From: Rhodococcus koreensis
GTDB taxonomy: Bacteria > Actinomycetota > Actinomycetes > Mycobacteriales > Mycobacteriaceae
Direction of reading: 5' to 3'
Assembly (NCBI RefSeq): GCF_900105905.1
Contig: NZ_FNSV01000005.1
Coordinates: 4,030,001-4,094,000 of the forward strand
Length of the DNA stretch: 64,000 nucleotides
Shown here: positions 41,872-50,659 of the stretch, in pieces
Layout of the letters: every line of letters begins with the position of its first letter
How positions within the stretch are numbered: position 1 is the first letter of the stretch
The notes under the pieces: model-generated
What the model was told of the DNA's origin: nothing
The model's input: only the letters and a program-made list of their open reading frames with translations
Databases searched by the model: none
Translations under genes and position numbers: made by a program

Positions 41872-42824
41872 GAGACGTGCTCCTCTTCGGCTTCGTGTCC
41901 GGTCAGGGTGAGGAAGACGTCGTCCAGGGTCGGTCTGCGCAGACCGACGTCGAACACTTTCACTCCTCGATTGGAGAGTCGGCCCAGCGCTTCGACGAGG
42001 GCGTCCGCACCGCCGGTCACCGGCACCGTCACCCGGCGGACGTTCTCTTCCAGCAGGATCTCGCCTGCGGCGAGCGGGGCCAGTTCGTCGCGCACGACGG
42101 AGAGGTCGATGCCCTCCCGGACGCTCAACTCGATGCGCTCACCGCCCACGCGATCCTTCAATTCGTCGGCGGTTCCGCGGGCGATGACCGAACCGTGGTC
42201 GATCACCGCGATCTGGTCGGCGAGGCGCTCGGCCTCCTCCATGTACTGGGTGGTCAGGAGCAGCGTGGTGCCCCGGGCGACCAGATTGTCGATGACGTCC
42301 CACAGAGCCAGCCGGGCGCGGGGGTCGAGCCCGGTGGTCGGTTCGTCCAGGAACAGCACCTCCGGCTCGGCCACCAGCGCTCCGGCGAGGTCGAGACGCC
42401 GGCGCATGCCGCCCGAGTAGCCCTTGACGGGGCGATCTCCCGCCTCGACCAGGTCGAACTGTTCGAGCAGTTCGCGGGCTCGCGCCTTACTGCGTTTGGC
42501 CCCGAGGTGGTAGAGCCGACCGACCATCTCGAGGTTCTCGAAACCGGTGAGGTACTCGTCGACGGCCGCGTACTGACCCGACGCGCCGATCCGGGACCGG
42601 AGCACCCGCGCGTCGTGGACGACGTCGAGACCGGCGACCTCTGCCCGGCCGGCGTCGGGGACGAGGAGGGTGGTGAAGACCCGCACCGCCGTCGTCTTGC
42701 CTGCGCCGTTCGGGCCGAGCAGCGCCATCACCGTTCCCGCGGGGACCGCGAGGTCGACCCCGTCCAGCGCTGTGACCTTGCCGTACTTCTTGACCAGACC
42801 CTCTGCCGTTATCGCATCGACCAT
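41868..42824 (-). CDS. ABC exporter ATP-binding protein (DrrA-like)
   Basis: The 318-residue ATPase has Walker A LLGPNGAGKTT, the signature GYSGGMRRRLDLA, Walker B VLFLDEPTTGLD and the switch His replaced by Gln in LLLTTQYMEEAE, as is usual in DrrA proteins. A C-terminal domain of about 90 residues, with VFDVGLRRPTLDDVFLTLTG, is characteristic of DrrA-like exporters. ATG 42824 gives the standard N terminus. It is co-translated with the permease and is divergent from a LuxR-type regulator (about 147 bases). Confidence 0.92.
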   Translation of the reverse strand: MVDAITAEGLVKKYGKVTALDGVDLAVPAGTVMALLGPNGAGKTTAVRVFTTLLVPDAGRAEVAGLDVVHDARVLRSRIGASGQYAAVDEYLTGFENLEMVGRLYHLGAKRSKARARELLEQFDLVEAGDRPVKGYSGGMRRRLDLAGALVAEPEVLFLDEPTTGLDPRARLALWDVIDNLVARGTTLLLTTQYMEEAERLADQIAVIDHGSVIARGTADELKDRVGGERIELSVREGIDLSVVRDELAPLAAGEILLEENVRRVTVPVTGGADALVEALGRLSNRGVKVFDVGLRRPTLDDVFLTLTGHEAEEEHVS

Positions 42825-42973
42825 CAGAAGTTCCCATCCGTTGGCGTGTCGACCCAGTGTGACTCGAGGCACCGACAGGTACAGCGGAATATTCGACGTT
42901 CCGGGCAGGCCCTGTGCGGCGGTAGTCTGAAATTCGGGCAGGTCAGCGTGCAGATCTTCGGCAGGAGACCATG

Positions 42974-44614
42974 ATGTCGGATGCGGCGTCGGAACTCCGG
43001 ACGGGCCGTGCGGCCTTCGAGCGGCGAGACTGGCGCGACACCTACACCCGCCTGTCGAGCGCCGATCGGCGGGACCCGCTGCCGGGTGACGACCTCGAAC
43101 TGCTCGCCACCGCCGCCTACCTGCTCGGTGAGGACGACGCCAGCACCGAATGGTGGGAGCGGGCGGTGCACGAGTGGACCCGCACGGGTCGACCGGTGCG
43201 CTCGGCGCGGTGCGCGTTCTGGCTCTCGTTCGGCCTGCTCATGCGGGGCGAGCACGCCCGCGGCGGCGGTTGGCTGGGCAAGGCCCAGCGACTTCTGGAC
43301 ACCGCGGGCGTGGACTGCGCGGAGCGTGGCTACCTGCTGGTGCCGCAGGGGCTACGCCGGATCGACGACGGCGACGGCACCGCGGCCCAGGACATCTTCC
43401 GCACGGTGACGGACGTGGGCATCCGGTTCGCCGACCCGGATCTGACGACGCTCGGGGTGCTGGGCACCGGCCATTCGCTCGTCCTGCTGGGGCACGTCGC
43501 GGAGGCGGTGTCCGCTTTCGACGAGGCGATGGTCGGGGTGACGTCCGACAACGTGTCCCCGGTGGTCGCGGGGATCGTGTACTGCGCCGTGATCGAGCAG
43601 TGCCAGAACATCTGCGACCTCCGCCGGTCCCGGGAATGGACTGTGGCGCTGGAGGAATGGTGCTCCTCGCAACCCGGCCTCGTCCCCTACCGCGGCCAAT
43701 GCCTCGTCCACCGTGCCGAGATCCTGCAACTGCAGGGCGACTGGCCGACGGCGATGGACTCGGCGCGGCGGGCGCACGAACGACTCGCCTCGCAACCCGC
43801 GGCCGGGTCCGCCGCCTACGTGATGGCCGACCTCCACCGCCTGCGCGGCGAGGTCGCCCAGGCCGAGAAGTTGTTCCTGGAGGCGAACCGCTTGGGCAGG
43901 CGCCCGCAACCCGGACTCGCGCTGCTGCGGATGGCGCAGGGGCGGGTCGGCAGCGCGGCCGCGTCGATCCGCTGTGCTCTGGACGAAGCCACCGGCGCCG
44001 TGGAACGCGCCCGGCTGCTGCCCGCGTGCGTGGAGATCTTGCTCGCCTCGGGCGACGTCCCGGCGGCGAGATCGGCCGCGGACGAACTCGACTCGACGGC
44101 ATCCGGGTTCGCGATTCCCTATCTGTGTGCCCTGGCGGCGCAGGCTTCAGGATCGGTGCTGCACGCCGAGGGGCGGGGCAGTGACGCGCTGACCGTTCTG
44201 CGCGACGCGTGGCGGCGCTGGCAGGAGATCGGCGCGCCCTACGAGTGCGCGCGGGTCCGGGAGTCGGTCGCGCTGGTGTGCCGCGACCTCGGCGACGAAG
44301 ACACCGCGCAGATGGAGCACGACCTCGCATCCGCCACGTACCGGCAACTGGGCGCGCTCCCCGACCTCGAACGACTACGGGCGGAGTTCCGTCCCGGCTC
44401 CGCGGACTCCACTCCGCTGACCCCGCGTGAAGTGTGCGTGCTCCGCCTCGTCGCGGCGGGCAAGAGTAACCGGGCGGTGGCGACGGAACTGTTCCTCAGC
44501 GAGAAGACGGTCGCCCGGCACCTGAGCAACATCTTCGTCAAGCTGGGAATCTCGTCGCGGTCGGCGGCCACGGCCTATGCCTACGAGCATCACCTCGTCG
44601 GCCCGGCTACATGA
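42974..44614 (+). CDS. LuxR-family regulator with TPR-like sensor region
   Basis: The 546-residue protein is mainly helical with tetratricopeptide-like repeats over residues 1-460 (for example DLELLATAAYLLGEDDAS and AEILQLQGDWPTAMDSARRA) and ends with a LuxR HTH: LTPREVCVLRLVAAGKSNRA then TVARHLSNIFVKLGI. There is no ATPase domain, unlike MalT-type proteins. Of two adjacent ATGs the second (42974) is six bases from AGGAG and is preferred; the first is three bases from it. It lies 109 bases before a flavin monooxygenase gene in the same direction and divergent from the ABC exporter, so it may regulate either. Confidence 0.85.
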   Translation: MSDAASELRTGRAAFERRDWRDTYTRLSSADRRDPLPGDDLELLATAAYLLGEDDASTEWWERAVHEWTRTGRPVRSARCAFWLSFGLLMRGEHARGGGWLGKAQRLLDTAGVDCAERGYLLVPQGLRRIDDGDGTAAQDIFRTVTDVGIRFADPDLTTLGVLGTGHSLVLLGHVAEAVSAFDEAMVGVTSDNVSPVVAGIVYCAVIEQCQNICDLRRSREWTVALEEWCSSQPGLVPYRGQCLVHRAEILQLQGDWPTAMDSARRAHERLASQPAAGSAAYVMADLHRLRGEVAQAEKLFLEANRLGRRPQPGLALLRMAQGRVGSAAASIRCALDEATGAVERARLLPACVEILLASGDVPAARSAADELDSTASGFAIPYLCALAAQASGSVLHAEGRGSDALTVLRDAWRRWQEIGAPYECARVRESVALVCRDLGDEDTAQMEHDLASATYRQLGALPDLERLRAEFRPGSADSTPLTPREVCVLRLVAAGKSNRAVATELFLSEKTVARHLSNIFVKLGISSRSAATAYAYEHHLVGPAT

Positions 44615-44622
44615 AAGTACCC

Positions 44623-44638
44623 ATACGGTCGTACGTAT
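44623..44638. promoter_or_regulatory. Palindrome ATACG-N6-CGTAT before the flavin monooxygenase
   Basis: ATACGGTCGTACGTAT has perfect 5-bp arms around a 6-base spacer, nine bases after the LuxR gene stop and 85 before the monooxygenase. It may be the binding site of the LuxR regulator. The rest of this 109-base gap has no clear element. Confidence 0.35.
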
Positions 44639-44723
44639 TTGCGCCTTTCTCCCGACGCGCCCGGGTCGGCCTCGCTCCTAGCGTTGAGCACAACCACCGA
44701 ACGCCGAGGGAAGAAGGCACCCG

Positions 44724-45833
44724 ATGTCCACAGAACGTTTCGACACGATCGTGATCGGTGCCGGGCAGGCCGGCCTCGCCACCGGCTACCACCTCGCCCA
44801 ACGCGGGCAGCACTTCGTGATCCTCGACGCCCACGACCGCGTCGGGGACGTGTGGCGGGAACGGTTCGACTCGCTCCGGCTCTACAGTCCGGCCCGGTAC
44901 GACGGGCTGCCCGGCTGGGGAATTCCCGCCCCCGCCTGGTCCTGGCCGGGGAAGGACGAGGTCGCCGACTACTTCGAGGCCTACGCGGAGCGGTTCGCGC
45001 TGCCGGTCCGGACCGGCGTCACCGTGGACGGACTGTCCCGTCTCGGCGACCGCTACGTCGTCACCGCCGGAACGGACCGATTCGAGGCCGGCAACGTCGT
45101 CGTCGCGTCCGGCACCTGGCAGACCCCGGTCATCCCCGACCTCGCCGACCGCCTCGACCCCCGGATCCGGCAACTGCATTCCAGCGACTACCACAATCCC
45201 TCCCAACTGCAGGACGGGCCGGTGCTGGTGGTCGGGTGCAGCCACTCCGGCGCGGACATCGCCCTGGAGGCCTCCCGTTCGCATCGCACCACGATCTGCG
45301 GTCCCGTCCGCGGTGAGGTGCCGTTCGACCTCGAGGGGCGCGCCGCGCACGTCGCGATCCCGATCATGTGGTTCATGGCGAATCACGTTCTGACCGAACG
45401 CACCCCCATCGGCCGGAAGATGCGCACCCACGTCCGCTCGGGTGGCGGCCCACTGCTCCGGGTCAAGCGCGCCGACCTGGCCGCGGCTGGTGTGGAGCAC
45501 TTCCCGGCGAAGGTCACCGACGTGCGCGACGGCACACCGATCCTGGACGACGGCACCGCTCTCGACGTCCGCAACGTGATCTGGTGCACCGGGTTCCGCA
45601 AGGACACGACCTGGATCCAGATCCCCGTCACCGGTGCGGACGGGTGGCCCGAGCAGTCCCGCGGAGTCTCACCCGACCATCCCGGACTGTATTTCGTCGG
45701 TCTGCCGTTCCTGCAGGCATTCGCGTCGATGCTCACCGGCGGGGTGGGCCGCGACGCCGCCTACGTCGCGAAACACATCGCGCGCAGGCAGTCCCGGGCC
45801 GGTGTCAGGCCGTCAGCACCAACCCTGACGTAG
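44724..45833 (+). CDS. Flavin-containing monooxygenase (FMO-like)
   Basis: The 369-residue protein has an N-terminal FAD site TIVIGAGQAGLATGYHLA, the downstream VWRERFDSLRLYSP segment and a second dinucleotide site VLVVGCSHSGADIALE at about 168-183, with the closing motif SPDHPGLYFVGLP. It is of the FMO/CzcO-like group that oxygenates soft nucleophiles or ketones, without the full Baeyer-Villiger fingerprint. GGGAAGAAGG lies before the ATG. Its end overlaps the convergent ltp2 gene by 29 bases. It is probably regulated by the adjacent LuxR protein; a link to sterol breakdown is not shown. Confidence 0.87.
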   Translation: MSTERFDTIVIGAGQAGLATGYHLAQRGQHFVILDAHDRVGDVWRERFDSLRLYSPARYDGLPGWGIPAPAWSWPGKDEVADYFEAYAERFALPVRTGVTVDGLSRLGDRYVVTAGTDRFEAGNVVVASGTWQTPVIPDLADRLDPRIRQLHSSDYHNPSQLQDGPVLVVGCSHSGADIALEASRSHRTTICGPVRGEVPFDLEGRAAHVAIPIMWFMANHVLTERTPIGRKMRTHVRSGGGPLLRVKRADLAAAGVEHFPAKVTDVRDGTPILDDGTALDVRNVIWCTGFRKDTTWIQIPVTGADGWPEQSRGVSPDHPGLYFVGLPFLQAFASMLTGGVGRDAAYVAKHIARRQSRAGVRPSAPTLT

Positions 45834-46974
45834 GCACTCCGGTGCCTGCGGTGACGAGGACGTTCTGCGCACCGGAGACCTGGTTGACGGACGTGCCGCG
45901 GATCTGCCGCACCCCCTCGGCGATGCCGTTCATGCCGTGGATGTAGGCCTCCCCGAGCTGGCCTCCGTGGGTGTTGAGCGGCAGGCTGCCGTCGAGATCG
46001 ATGGCGCCGTCGGCGATGAAGTCCCTGGCCTCGCCGCGACCGCAGAAGCCGAGCTCTTCGAGCTGCATCAATACGTATGGTGTGAAGTGGTCGTACAGGA
46101 TCGCCAGATCCATGTCCTGCGGGCCGAGTCCGGCCTGATCCCACAGTTGCCTGCCGACCAGTTCCATCTCGGGCAGTCCCGCGAGCTCGGGCCGGTAATA
46201 GCTGGTCATGATGTACTGGTCGCTGCCGCTCCCCTGCGCCGCCGCCGCGATCACCGCCGGCTTCTGTTTCAGATCCTTCGCCCGCTCCGGCGACGTGACC
46301 ACGATCGCGATGCCGCCGTCGGACTCCTGGCAGCAGTCGAGCAGGTGCAGCGGTTCGGCGATGAAGCGGGAATTCTGGTGGTCCTCGAGGGTGATCGGCT
46401 TGCCGTGGAAGAAGGCGTTCGGATTGGTGGCCGCGTGCTTGCGGTCGGTGACCGCGATCCGTCCGAAGTCCTCACTCGTGGCGCCGTATTCGTGCATGTA
46501 CCGCTGCGCGACCATCGCGACGAACGCCGCAGGCGTCGACAGGCCGTGCGGGTAGGAGAACGCGTTGTCGGTACCGGACGAGTTCACCTGCTGCACCAGA
46601 CCGGAGTTCACCTGCCCAAACCGCATCCCCGACCGCTCGTTGAACGCCCGGTACGCCACCACCACGTCGGCGACGCCGGTGGCGACGGCCATCGCGGCCT
46701 GCTGCACGGTCGCGCACGCCGCGCCCCCGCCGTAGTGGATGCGGCTGAAGAACTTCAGATCCGGGATACCGACCGAACGGGCCACGGCGGCTTCGGTGTT
46801 GGTGTCCATCGTGAAGGACGTCAGCCCGTCGACGTCCGCCGGTGTCAGCCCGGCGTCTTCGAGCGCCGCCGTCACGGCCTCCGCCGCCAGCCGCAATTCG
46901 CTCCGGCCCGAATCCTTCGAGAAGTCGGTGGCGCCGATCCCGGCGATGACAGCCTTGCCCGACAACCCGCTCAT
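45805..46974 (-). CDS. ltp2: Ltp2 thiolase-like steroid side-chain aldolase
   Basis: The 389-residue thiolase-fold protein matches mycobacterial Ltp2 (Rv3540c), which, with the DUF35 domain of ChsH2, performs retro-aldol cleavage of 17-hydroxy-3-oxo-4-pregnene-20-carboxyl-CoA to androstenedione and propionyl-CoA. The thiolase start KAVIAGIGATDFSKDSGRS, the GGGAACATVQQAAMAV helix and the C-terminal PLNTHGGQLGEAYIHGMNG are clear. It is the last gene of a KstR-controlled operon whose order (fadE28-fadE29-chsH2-chsH1-ltp2) is the same as in Mycobacterium tuberculosis. Its ATG overlaps the ChsH1 stop as ATGA. Convergent with the FMO gene. Confidence 0.94.
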   Translation of the reverse strand: MSGLSGKAVIAGIGATDFSKDSGRSELRLAAEAVTAALEDAGLTPADVDGLTSFTMDTNTEAAVARSVGIPDLKFFSRIHYGGGAACATVQQAAMAVATGVADVVVAYRAFNERSGMRFGQVNSGLVQQVNSSGTDNAFSYPHGLSTPAAFVAMVAQRYMHEYGATSEDFGRIAVTDRKHAATNPNAFFHGKPITLEDHQNSRFIAEPLHLLDCCQESDGGIAIVVTSPERAKDLKQKPAVIAAAAQGSGSDQYIMTSYYRPELAGLPEMELVGRQLWDQAGLGPQDMDLAILYDHFTPYVLMQLEELGFCGRGEARDFIADGAIDLDGSLPLNTHGGQLGEAYIHGMNGIAEGVRQIRGTSVNQVSGAQNVLVTAGTGVPTSGLVLTA

Positions 46975-47393
46975 GCACCCGCTCCGTTCGTGCGTCCGTC
47001 CAGGACGAGGGTCACCTTCGACGTGATGTGGTTGCCGAGACCGTTCTTCCCGACGACATCGAGCGTGACGACGCCGTCGTCCACCGACGCCACCGTGCCG
47101 CTCAGCGTGAGCGTGTCATAGGCGTACCACGGCACCCCCAGGCGCAGCGCGATCGACGTGATCACCGCGGTCGGTCCCGCCCAGTCGGTGACGAACCGCT
47201 GCACCAGACCGGTGTCGGTGAGGATGTTGACGAAGATGTCCTTCGATCCGCGCTGCTGCGCCAGGTCGCGGTCGTGGTGGACGTCCTGGAAGTCGCGCGT
47301 CGCGAGTGCGGCCGAGACGACGAACGTCGGGTCGCCGGTGACGGACAGTTCCGGAAGCGTCGTTCCCACGACGACATCGAGAGTGGACGTCAT
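46971..47393 (-). CDS. chsH1: Steroid enoyl-CoA hydratase subunit ChsH1
   Basis: The 140-residue single hot-dog MaoC-like protein forms with ChsH2 a heterotetrameric hydratase acting on 3-oxo-4,17-pregnadiene-20-carboxyl-CoA. The hydratase motif is seen as TRDFQDVHHDRDLAQQRGSK (about residues 33-52), with the Asp and His of the active site. ATG 47393 overlaps the chsH2 stop as ATGA, and the stop overlaps ltp2 as ATGA, so the three proteins are made in step. It corresponds to Rv3541c by size, order and sequence. Confidence 0.92.
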   Translation of the reverse strand: MTSTLDVVVGTTLPELSVTGDPTFVVSAALATRDFQDVHHDRDLAQQRGSKDIFVNILTDTGLVQRFVTDWAGPTAVITSIALRLGVPWYAYDTLTLSGTVASVDDGVVTLDVVGKNGLGNHITSKVTLVLDGRTNGAGA

Positions 47394-48385
47394 GACTGCT
47401 CCTTCGCTCCGCGCTGCCACGCGTACAGGGTCCACGGCGCGCCGCCCGTCTCGTCGTCACCGGGAAAGTCGAGGTAGATCGCCTCCACCGGCATCCCGAT
47501 CGTCACGTCGGCGGGCTCGACCCCGCGCAGTTCGCCGAGCATGCGGACGCCTTCCTCCAGTTCGACCAGCGCCACCACGAACGGCAGCGAACGTCCCGGG
47601 ACCTTCGGCGCGTGGTGGACGACGTAACTGAACACCGTGCCGCGGCCGGACGCGACGACGTAGTCCGTCGCCTCCGACTTGTCCTTCCACAGCGCGGGCA
47701 CCGGCGGGTGCTGCAGCGACCCGTCTTCGCGTTGCTGGATCCGCAGTTCGTGCGCGGCCACGCCGTCCCAGAAGAACTGGGTGTCCGGCGAGGCGCTGGG
47801 CCGCATCATCCTCGACGGGTCCAGGTCGTCGTAGGACGCACCCTGCCCGTTCCCCGACGGCCCGGGCCGGTCGGTCTTCGGCATGAATTTCAGAATCCGG
47901 AACAGCATCTCGGCCACCGGTTCGCCTGCGGCGTCGCGCCACACACTGCGGGTGTTGAAGAACCATCCCTCGCCGAGGCCCGTCTTCTTCGGGCCCACCA
48001 CATCCTCGAGGGTCGTGGTGATGGTGACCTCCTCCCCGACCTTCAGGTAGCGGTGATAGATCTGATCGCAGTTGGTGGCGACGACGGACGTGAACCCGGC
48101 CTCGTCGAGGATGGTCGTCATGCGCCCGAGCGGGTCGTCGGTTTGCCGAACGGCGTTCAGGCCCTGCATCGTCCACACCTGCGCCATCGCGGGCGGGGCG
48201 ACGATGCCGTCGTGTCCCGCTGCCCGCGCGGCCGCCTCGTCGACGTAGATCGGATTCTTGTCGCCGATCGCCTCCACCCAATTGCGGATCATCGGCAGGT
48301 TGATCGGGTCCCGTCCGGGCCGGGGAGCACTCGGGCCCGCCGACCGGACCTCCTCTGCGGCAGCGAGAATCTGTTCGGAACTCAT
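47390..48385 (-). CDS. chsH2: Steroid enoyl-CoA hydratase subunit ChsH2 with DUF35 domain
   Basis: The 331-residue protein joins an N-terminal MaoC-like hot-dog domain (residues about 20-190, with PMIRNWVEAIGDKNPIYVDE) to a C-terminal DUF35 OB-fold domain (about 205-320). The first partners ChsH1; the second binds Ltp2 and is needed for the aldolase step. The usual zinc-ribbon cysteines of DUF35 are absent: the corresponding loop reads ELRIQQREDGSLQHPPVPAL. ATG 48385 is chosen because the upstream in-frame extension is Arg-rich and overlaps the fadE29 end. It equals Rv3542c in arrangement and domain order. Confidence 0.93.
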   Translation of the reverse strand: MSSEQILAAAEEVRSAGPSAPRPGRDPINLPMIRNWVEAIGDKNPIYVDEAAARAAGHDGIVAPPAMAQVWTMQGLNAVRQTDDPLGRMTTILDEAGFTSVVATNCDQIYHRYLKVGEEVTITTTLEDVVGPKKTGLGEGWFFNTRSVWRDAAGEPVAEMLFRILKFMPKTDRPGPSGNGQGASYDDLDPSRMMRPSASPDTQFFWDGVAAHELRIQQREDGSLQHPPVPALWKDKSEATDYVVASGRGTVFSYVVHHAPKVPGRSLPFVVALVELEEGVRMLGELRGVEPADVTIGMPVEAIYLDFPGDDETGGAPWTLYAWQRGAKEQS

Positions 48386-48399
48386 ATCGCGCGGCGCTC

Positions 48400-49551
48400 C
48401 TATCGCGGGACTCGGGGAAGCTTCAGGCCGGCTGTCGCGATCAGTTCGCGCATCACCTCGTTGACGCCGCCGCCGAACGTGATGACGAGGTTGCGTTTCA
48501 CCTGCATGTCGAGCCACGTCACGAGGTCGGCGGTCGCCGGCTCGGACGGGTCGCCGTAACGTCCGACGATCTCCTCCGCGAGCCTGCCGATGCGCTGAAT
48601 GCGTTCGGTGGCGAACACTTTCGTCGCGGACGCGTCGGCGATGTCGACGGCGTCCGACTCACTGGACGCCACCTGCCAGTTGAGGAGTTCGTTGAGGCGG
48701 TACGTCGCGTGGATCTCGCCGAGCGCGCGCCGCACGTCCGGTTCGCCCAGGAGGTCGTGCGCGACCGCCCAGTTGCGAATGCGGTCGTACAGTCCCCCGA
48801 CCCGGCCTGCCGGTCCGAGCATGACGCGTTCGTGGTTGAGCTGGGTGGTGATCAGGCGCCAACCCTGATTCTCCTCGCCCACCAGCATGTTCGCGGGCAC
48901 CCGGACGTCGGAGTAGTACGTGGCGTTGACGTGGTGCGCGCCGTCGCACGTGATGATCGGTGTCCAGCTGTAGCCGGGGTCCTTGGTGTCCATGATCAGG
49001 ATGGAGATGCCGCGGTGCCGCGAGTCGGCCGAACCGGTGCGGACGGCGAGCCACAGGTAGTCGGCGTCGTGGCCGCCGGTGGTGAAGATCTTCTGGCCGT
49101 TGACGATGTACTCGTCCCCCACCCGGGCGGCCGTGGTCCGCAGCGCCGCCAGATCGGTTCCCGCCTCGGGTTCGGTGTAGCCGATTGCGAAGTGCACCTC
49201 GCCCGCCAGGATCGCGGGCAGGAACTTGCGCTTCTGCTCCTCGGTGCCGTAGGTCTGCAGCGTCGGCCCGACCGTCTGCAGCGTCACCGAGGGCAGCGGA
49301 ACATCGGCGCGCACAGCCTCGTTCACGAAGATCTGCTGCTCGATCTCTCCGAAGCCGCGACCGCCGAACTCCACCGGCCAGCCCACCCCGAGCCAGCCGT
49401 CCTTACCCATCCGGCGGATGACCTCGCGGTAGGTGGCGCCGTGGCGCTCGGTGCGCATCACCTCGGCCTCGGCCGGGGAGATCAGCCCGGAGAAGTAGCG
49501 CCGGAGTTCCGCCTGCAGCTCCCGCTGCTCGTCGGTCAGATCGATGAACAC
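48400..49551 (-). CDS. fadE29: Acyl-CoA dehydrogenase FadE29 (ChsE2)
   Basis: The 383-residue acyl-CoA dehydrogenase is one subunit of the ChsE1-ChsE2 heterotetramer that desaturates the three-carbon side chain of 3-oxo-4-pregnene-20-carboxyl-CoA. Family motifs are FAIGYTEPEAGTDLAALRTT, QKIFTTGGHDADYLWLA, and the C-terminal LVITFGGGVNEVMRELIA. The GTG start (49551) gives the N terminus VFIDLTDEQRELQAELRRYF, the same as in the mycobacterial protein; it overlaps the fadE28 end by 16 bases. Second gene in the side-chain operon. Confidence 0.94.
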   Translation of the reverse strand: MFIDLTDEQRELQAELRRYFSGLISPAEAEVMRTERHGATYREVIRRMGKDGWLGVGWPVEFGGRGFGEIEQQIFVNEAVRADVPLPSVTLQTVGPTLQTYGTEEQKRKFLPAILAGEVHFAIGYTEPEAGTDLAALRTTAARVGDEYIVNGQKIFTTGGHDADYLWLAVRTGSADSRHRGISILIMDTKDPGYSWTPIITCDGAHHVNATYYSDVRVPANMLVGEENQGWRLITTQLNHERVMLGPAGRVGGLYDRIRNWAVAHDLLGEPDVRRALGEIHATYRLNELLNWQVASSESDAVDIADASATKVFATERIQRIGRLAEEIVGRYGDPSEPATADLVTWLDMQVKRNLVITFGGGVNEVMRELIATAGLKLPRVPR

Positions 49552-50576
49552 CGGGCCCCCACGAGGTCGAGTCGATACGAGGCGCCGCCGACGAGGCGGG
49601 CCAGGTCTTTGGCGGTCGAGTAGTAGCGGTGCAGCGGGTACGTCACGTCGACGCCGATCCCGCCGTGCAGGTGGTGCAGCACCTGCATGGCGGCGGGCAC
49701 CTCGGCGGCGATCCAGTAGGCCATCACGTCCAGATCGTCCTGGGCGTCCAGGCCCTCGGACACCCGCCACGACGCCGCGAGCGCCGACACGTGCAGGGTG
49801 CGGGACGTGACGTAAACGTCGGCGATCTGCTGCGAGACGGCCTGGAACGTCGCGAGCGGCTTGCCGAACTGGTGCCGGGTGGCCAGGTGCTCGCCCGCCA
49901 GAACCGTTGCACCGGAGAGCAGTCCGTCGGCCACCGCCCCGATCGAGGCCAGCGCGATCCGGTACAGCGTCTGCACCGCGTTGTCGCCGGCCGCGAGCAG
50001 ATCGCCCCGCGCCCGGTCGAACGTGATCGCGAATTCGGGGCTGCCCGACGCCGAGGGCGTCGGTGTGAGCGCGACGCCGTCCGCGCCCGGATCCACCAGC
50101 ACCACCCCGGCGTCCGTCGGCACCAGGATCCGGTGCGCCCGCTCGGCGTACGGGACCGCGAGCACGCGACCGGTGACGGAGTGGCCGTCGCCCTCCGCGA
50201 CCGCGGTCACCGACGGCCGTGCCGGGAACTGCGCCCCGGGTTCGGCGAGCGCCGCCGTGAAAGTGCGACCGCCGGCGAGACCGGTGAGCAGGGCGTCCTG
50301 TTGCGCGTCGTCGCCCAGCGCGACGATGGGCAGCACCCCGAATCCGAGCGTCGCGAGGGCCGGGACCTGCGCCGCCTGCCGCCCGACCTCGGTGAGCAGC
50401 GCACCGACGTCGGTGACCGAGAGCCCTTCGCCTCCGAGACGTTCCGGCAGTGCGAGGGTCAGCAGGTCGGCGTCGGCGAAGGCGGCCCAGAGGGCGTCGC
50501 CGTCGAGGTCGCGGGCCAGCAGTCCGGCCGCGACCTGGGCCACGGCCTCCTGGGTTTCGTCTCGAGTGAAGTCCAC
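49536..50576 (-). CDS. fadE28: Acyl-CoA dehydrogenase FadE28 (ChsE1)
   Basis: The 346-residue protein is the partner of FadE29 in the ChsE1-ChsE2 dehydrogenase. It has the shortened, divergent acyl-CoA dehydrogenase form of the FadE28 group, with PERLGGEGLSVTDVGALLTE, QFGKPLATFQAVSQQIADV and MQVLHHLHGGIGVDVTYPLH. In such heteromers the subunits share FAD and substrate sites, which explains why each looks incomplete. The GTG start is 23 bases from a perfect KstR operator. It is the first gene of the operon that runs to ltp2. Confidence 0.94.
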   Translation of the reverse strand: MDFTRDETQEAVAQVAAGLLARDLDGDALWAAFADADLLTLALPERLGGEGLSVTDVGALLTEVGRQAAQVPALATLGFGVLPIVALGDDAQQDALLTGLAGGRTFTAALAEPGAQFPARPSVTAVAEGDGHSVTGRVLAVPYAERAHRILVPTDAGVVLVDPGADGVALTPTPSASGSPEFAITFDRARGDLLAAGDNAVQTLYRIALASIGAVADGLLSGATVLAGEHLATRHQFGKPLATFQAVSQQIADVYVTSRTLHVSALAASWRVSEGLDAQDDLDVMAYWIAAEVPAAMQVLHHLHGGIGVDVTYPLHRYYSTAKDLARLVGGASYRLDLVGARCSSI

Positions 50577-50598
50577 GCTGACAATCCCACTTTCGATT

Positions 50599-50612
50599 TA
50601 GAACGTGTTCTA
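50599..50612. promoter_or_regulatory. KstR operator of the side-chain operon
   Basis: TAGAACGTGTTCTA fits TnnAACnnGTTnnA exactly and is a perfect palindrome. It lies 23 bases before the fadE28 GTG and 48 bases after the fadE34 stop, so it controls the leftward fadE28-ltp2 operon. Confidence 0.92.
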
Positions 50613-50659
50613 GTTGTATCACCATCCCGGACCCCGCGAAAGGCCGAGCCCGGCCCGGC

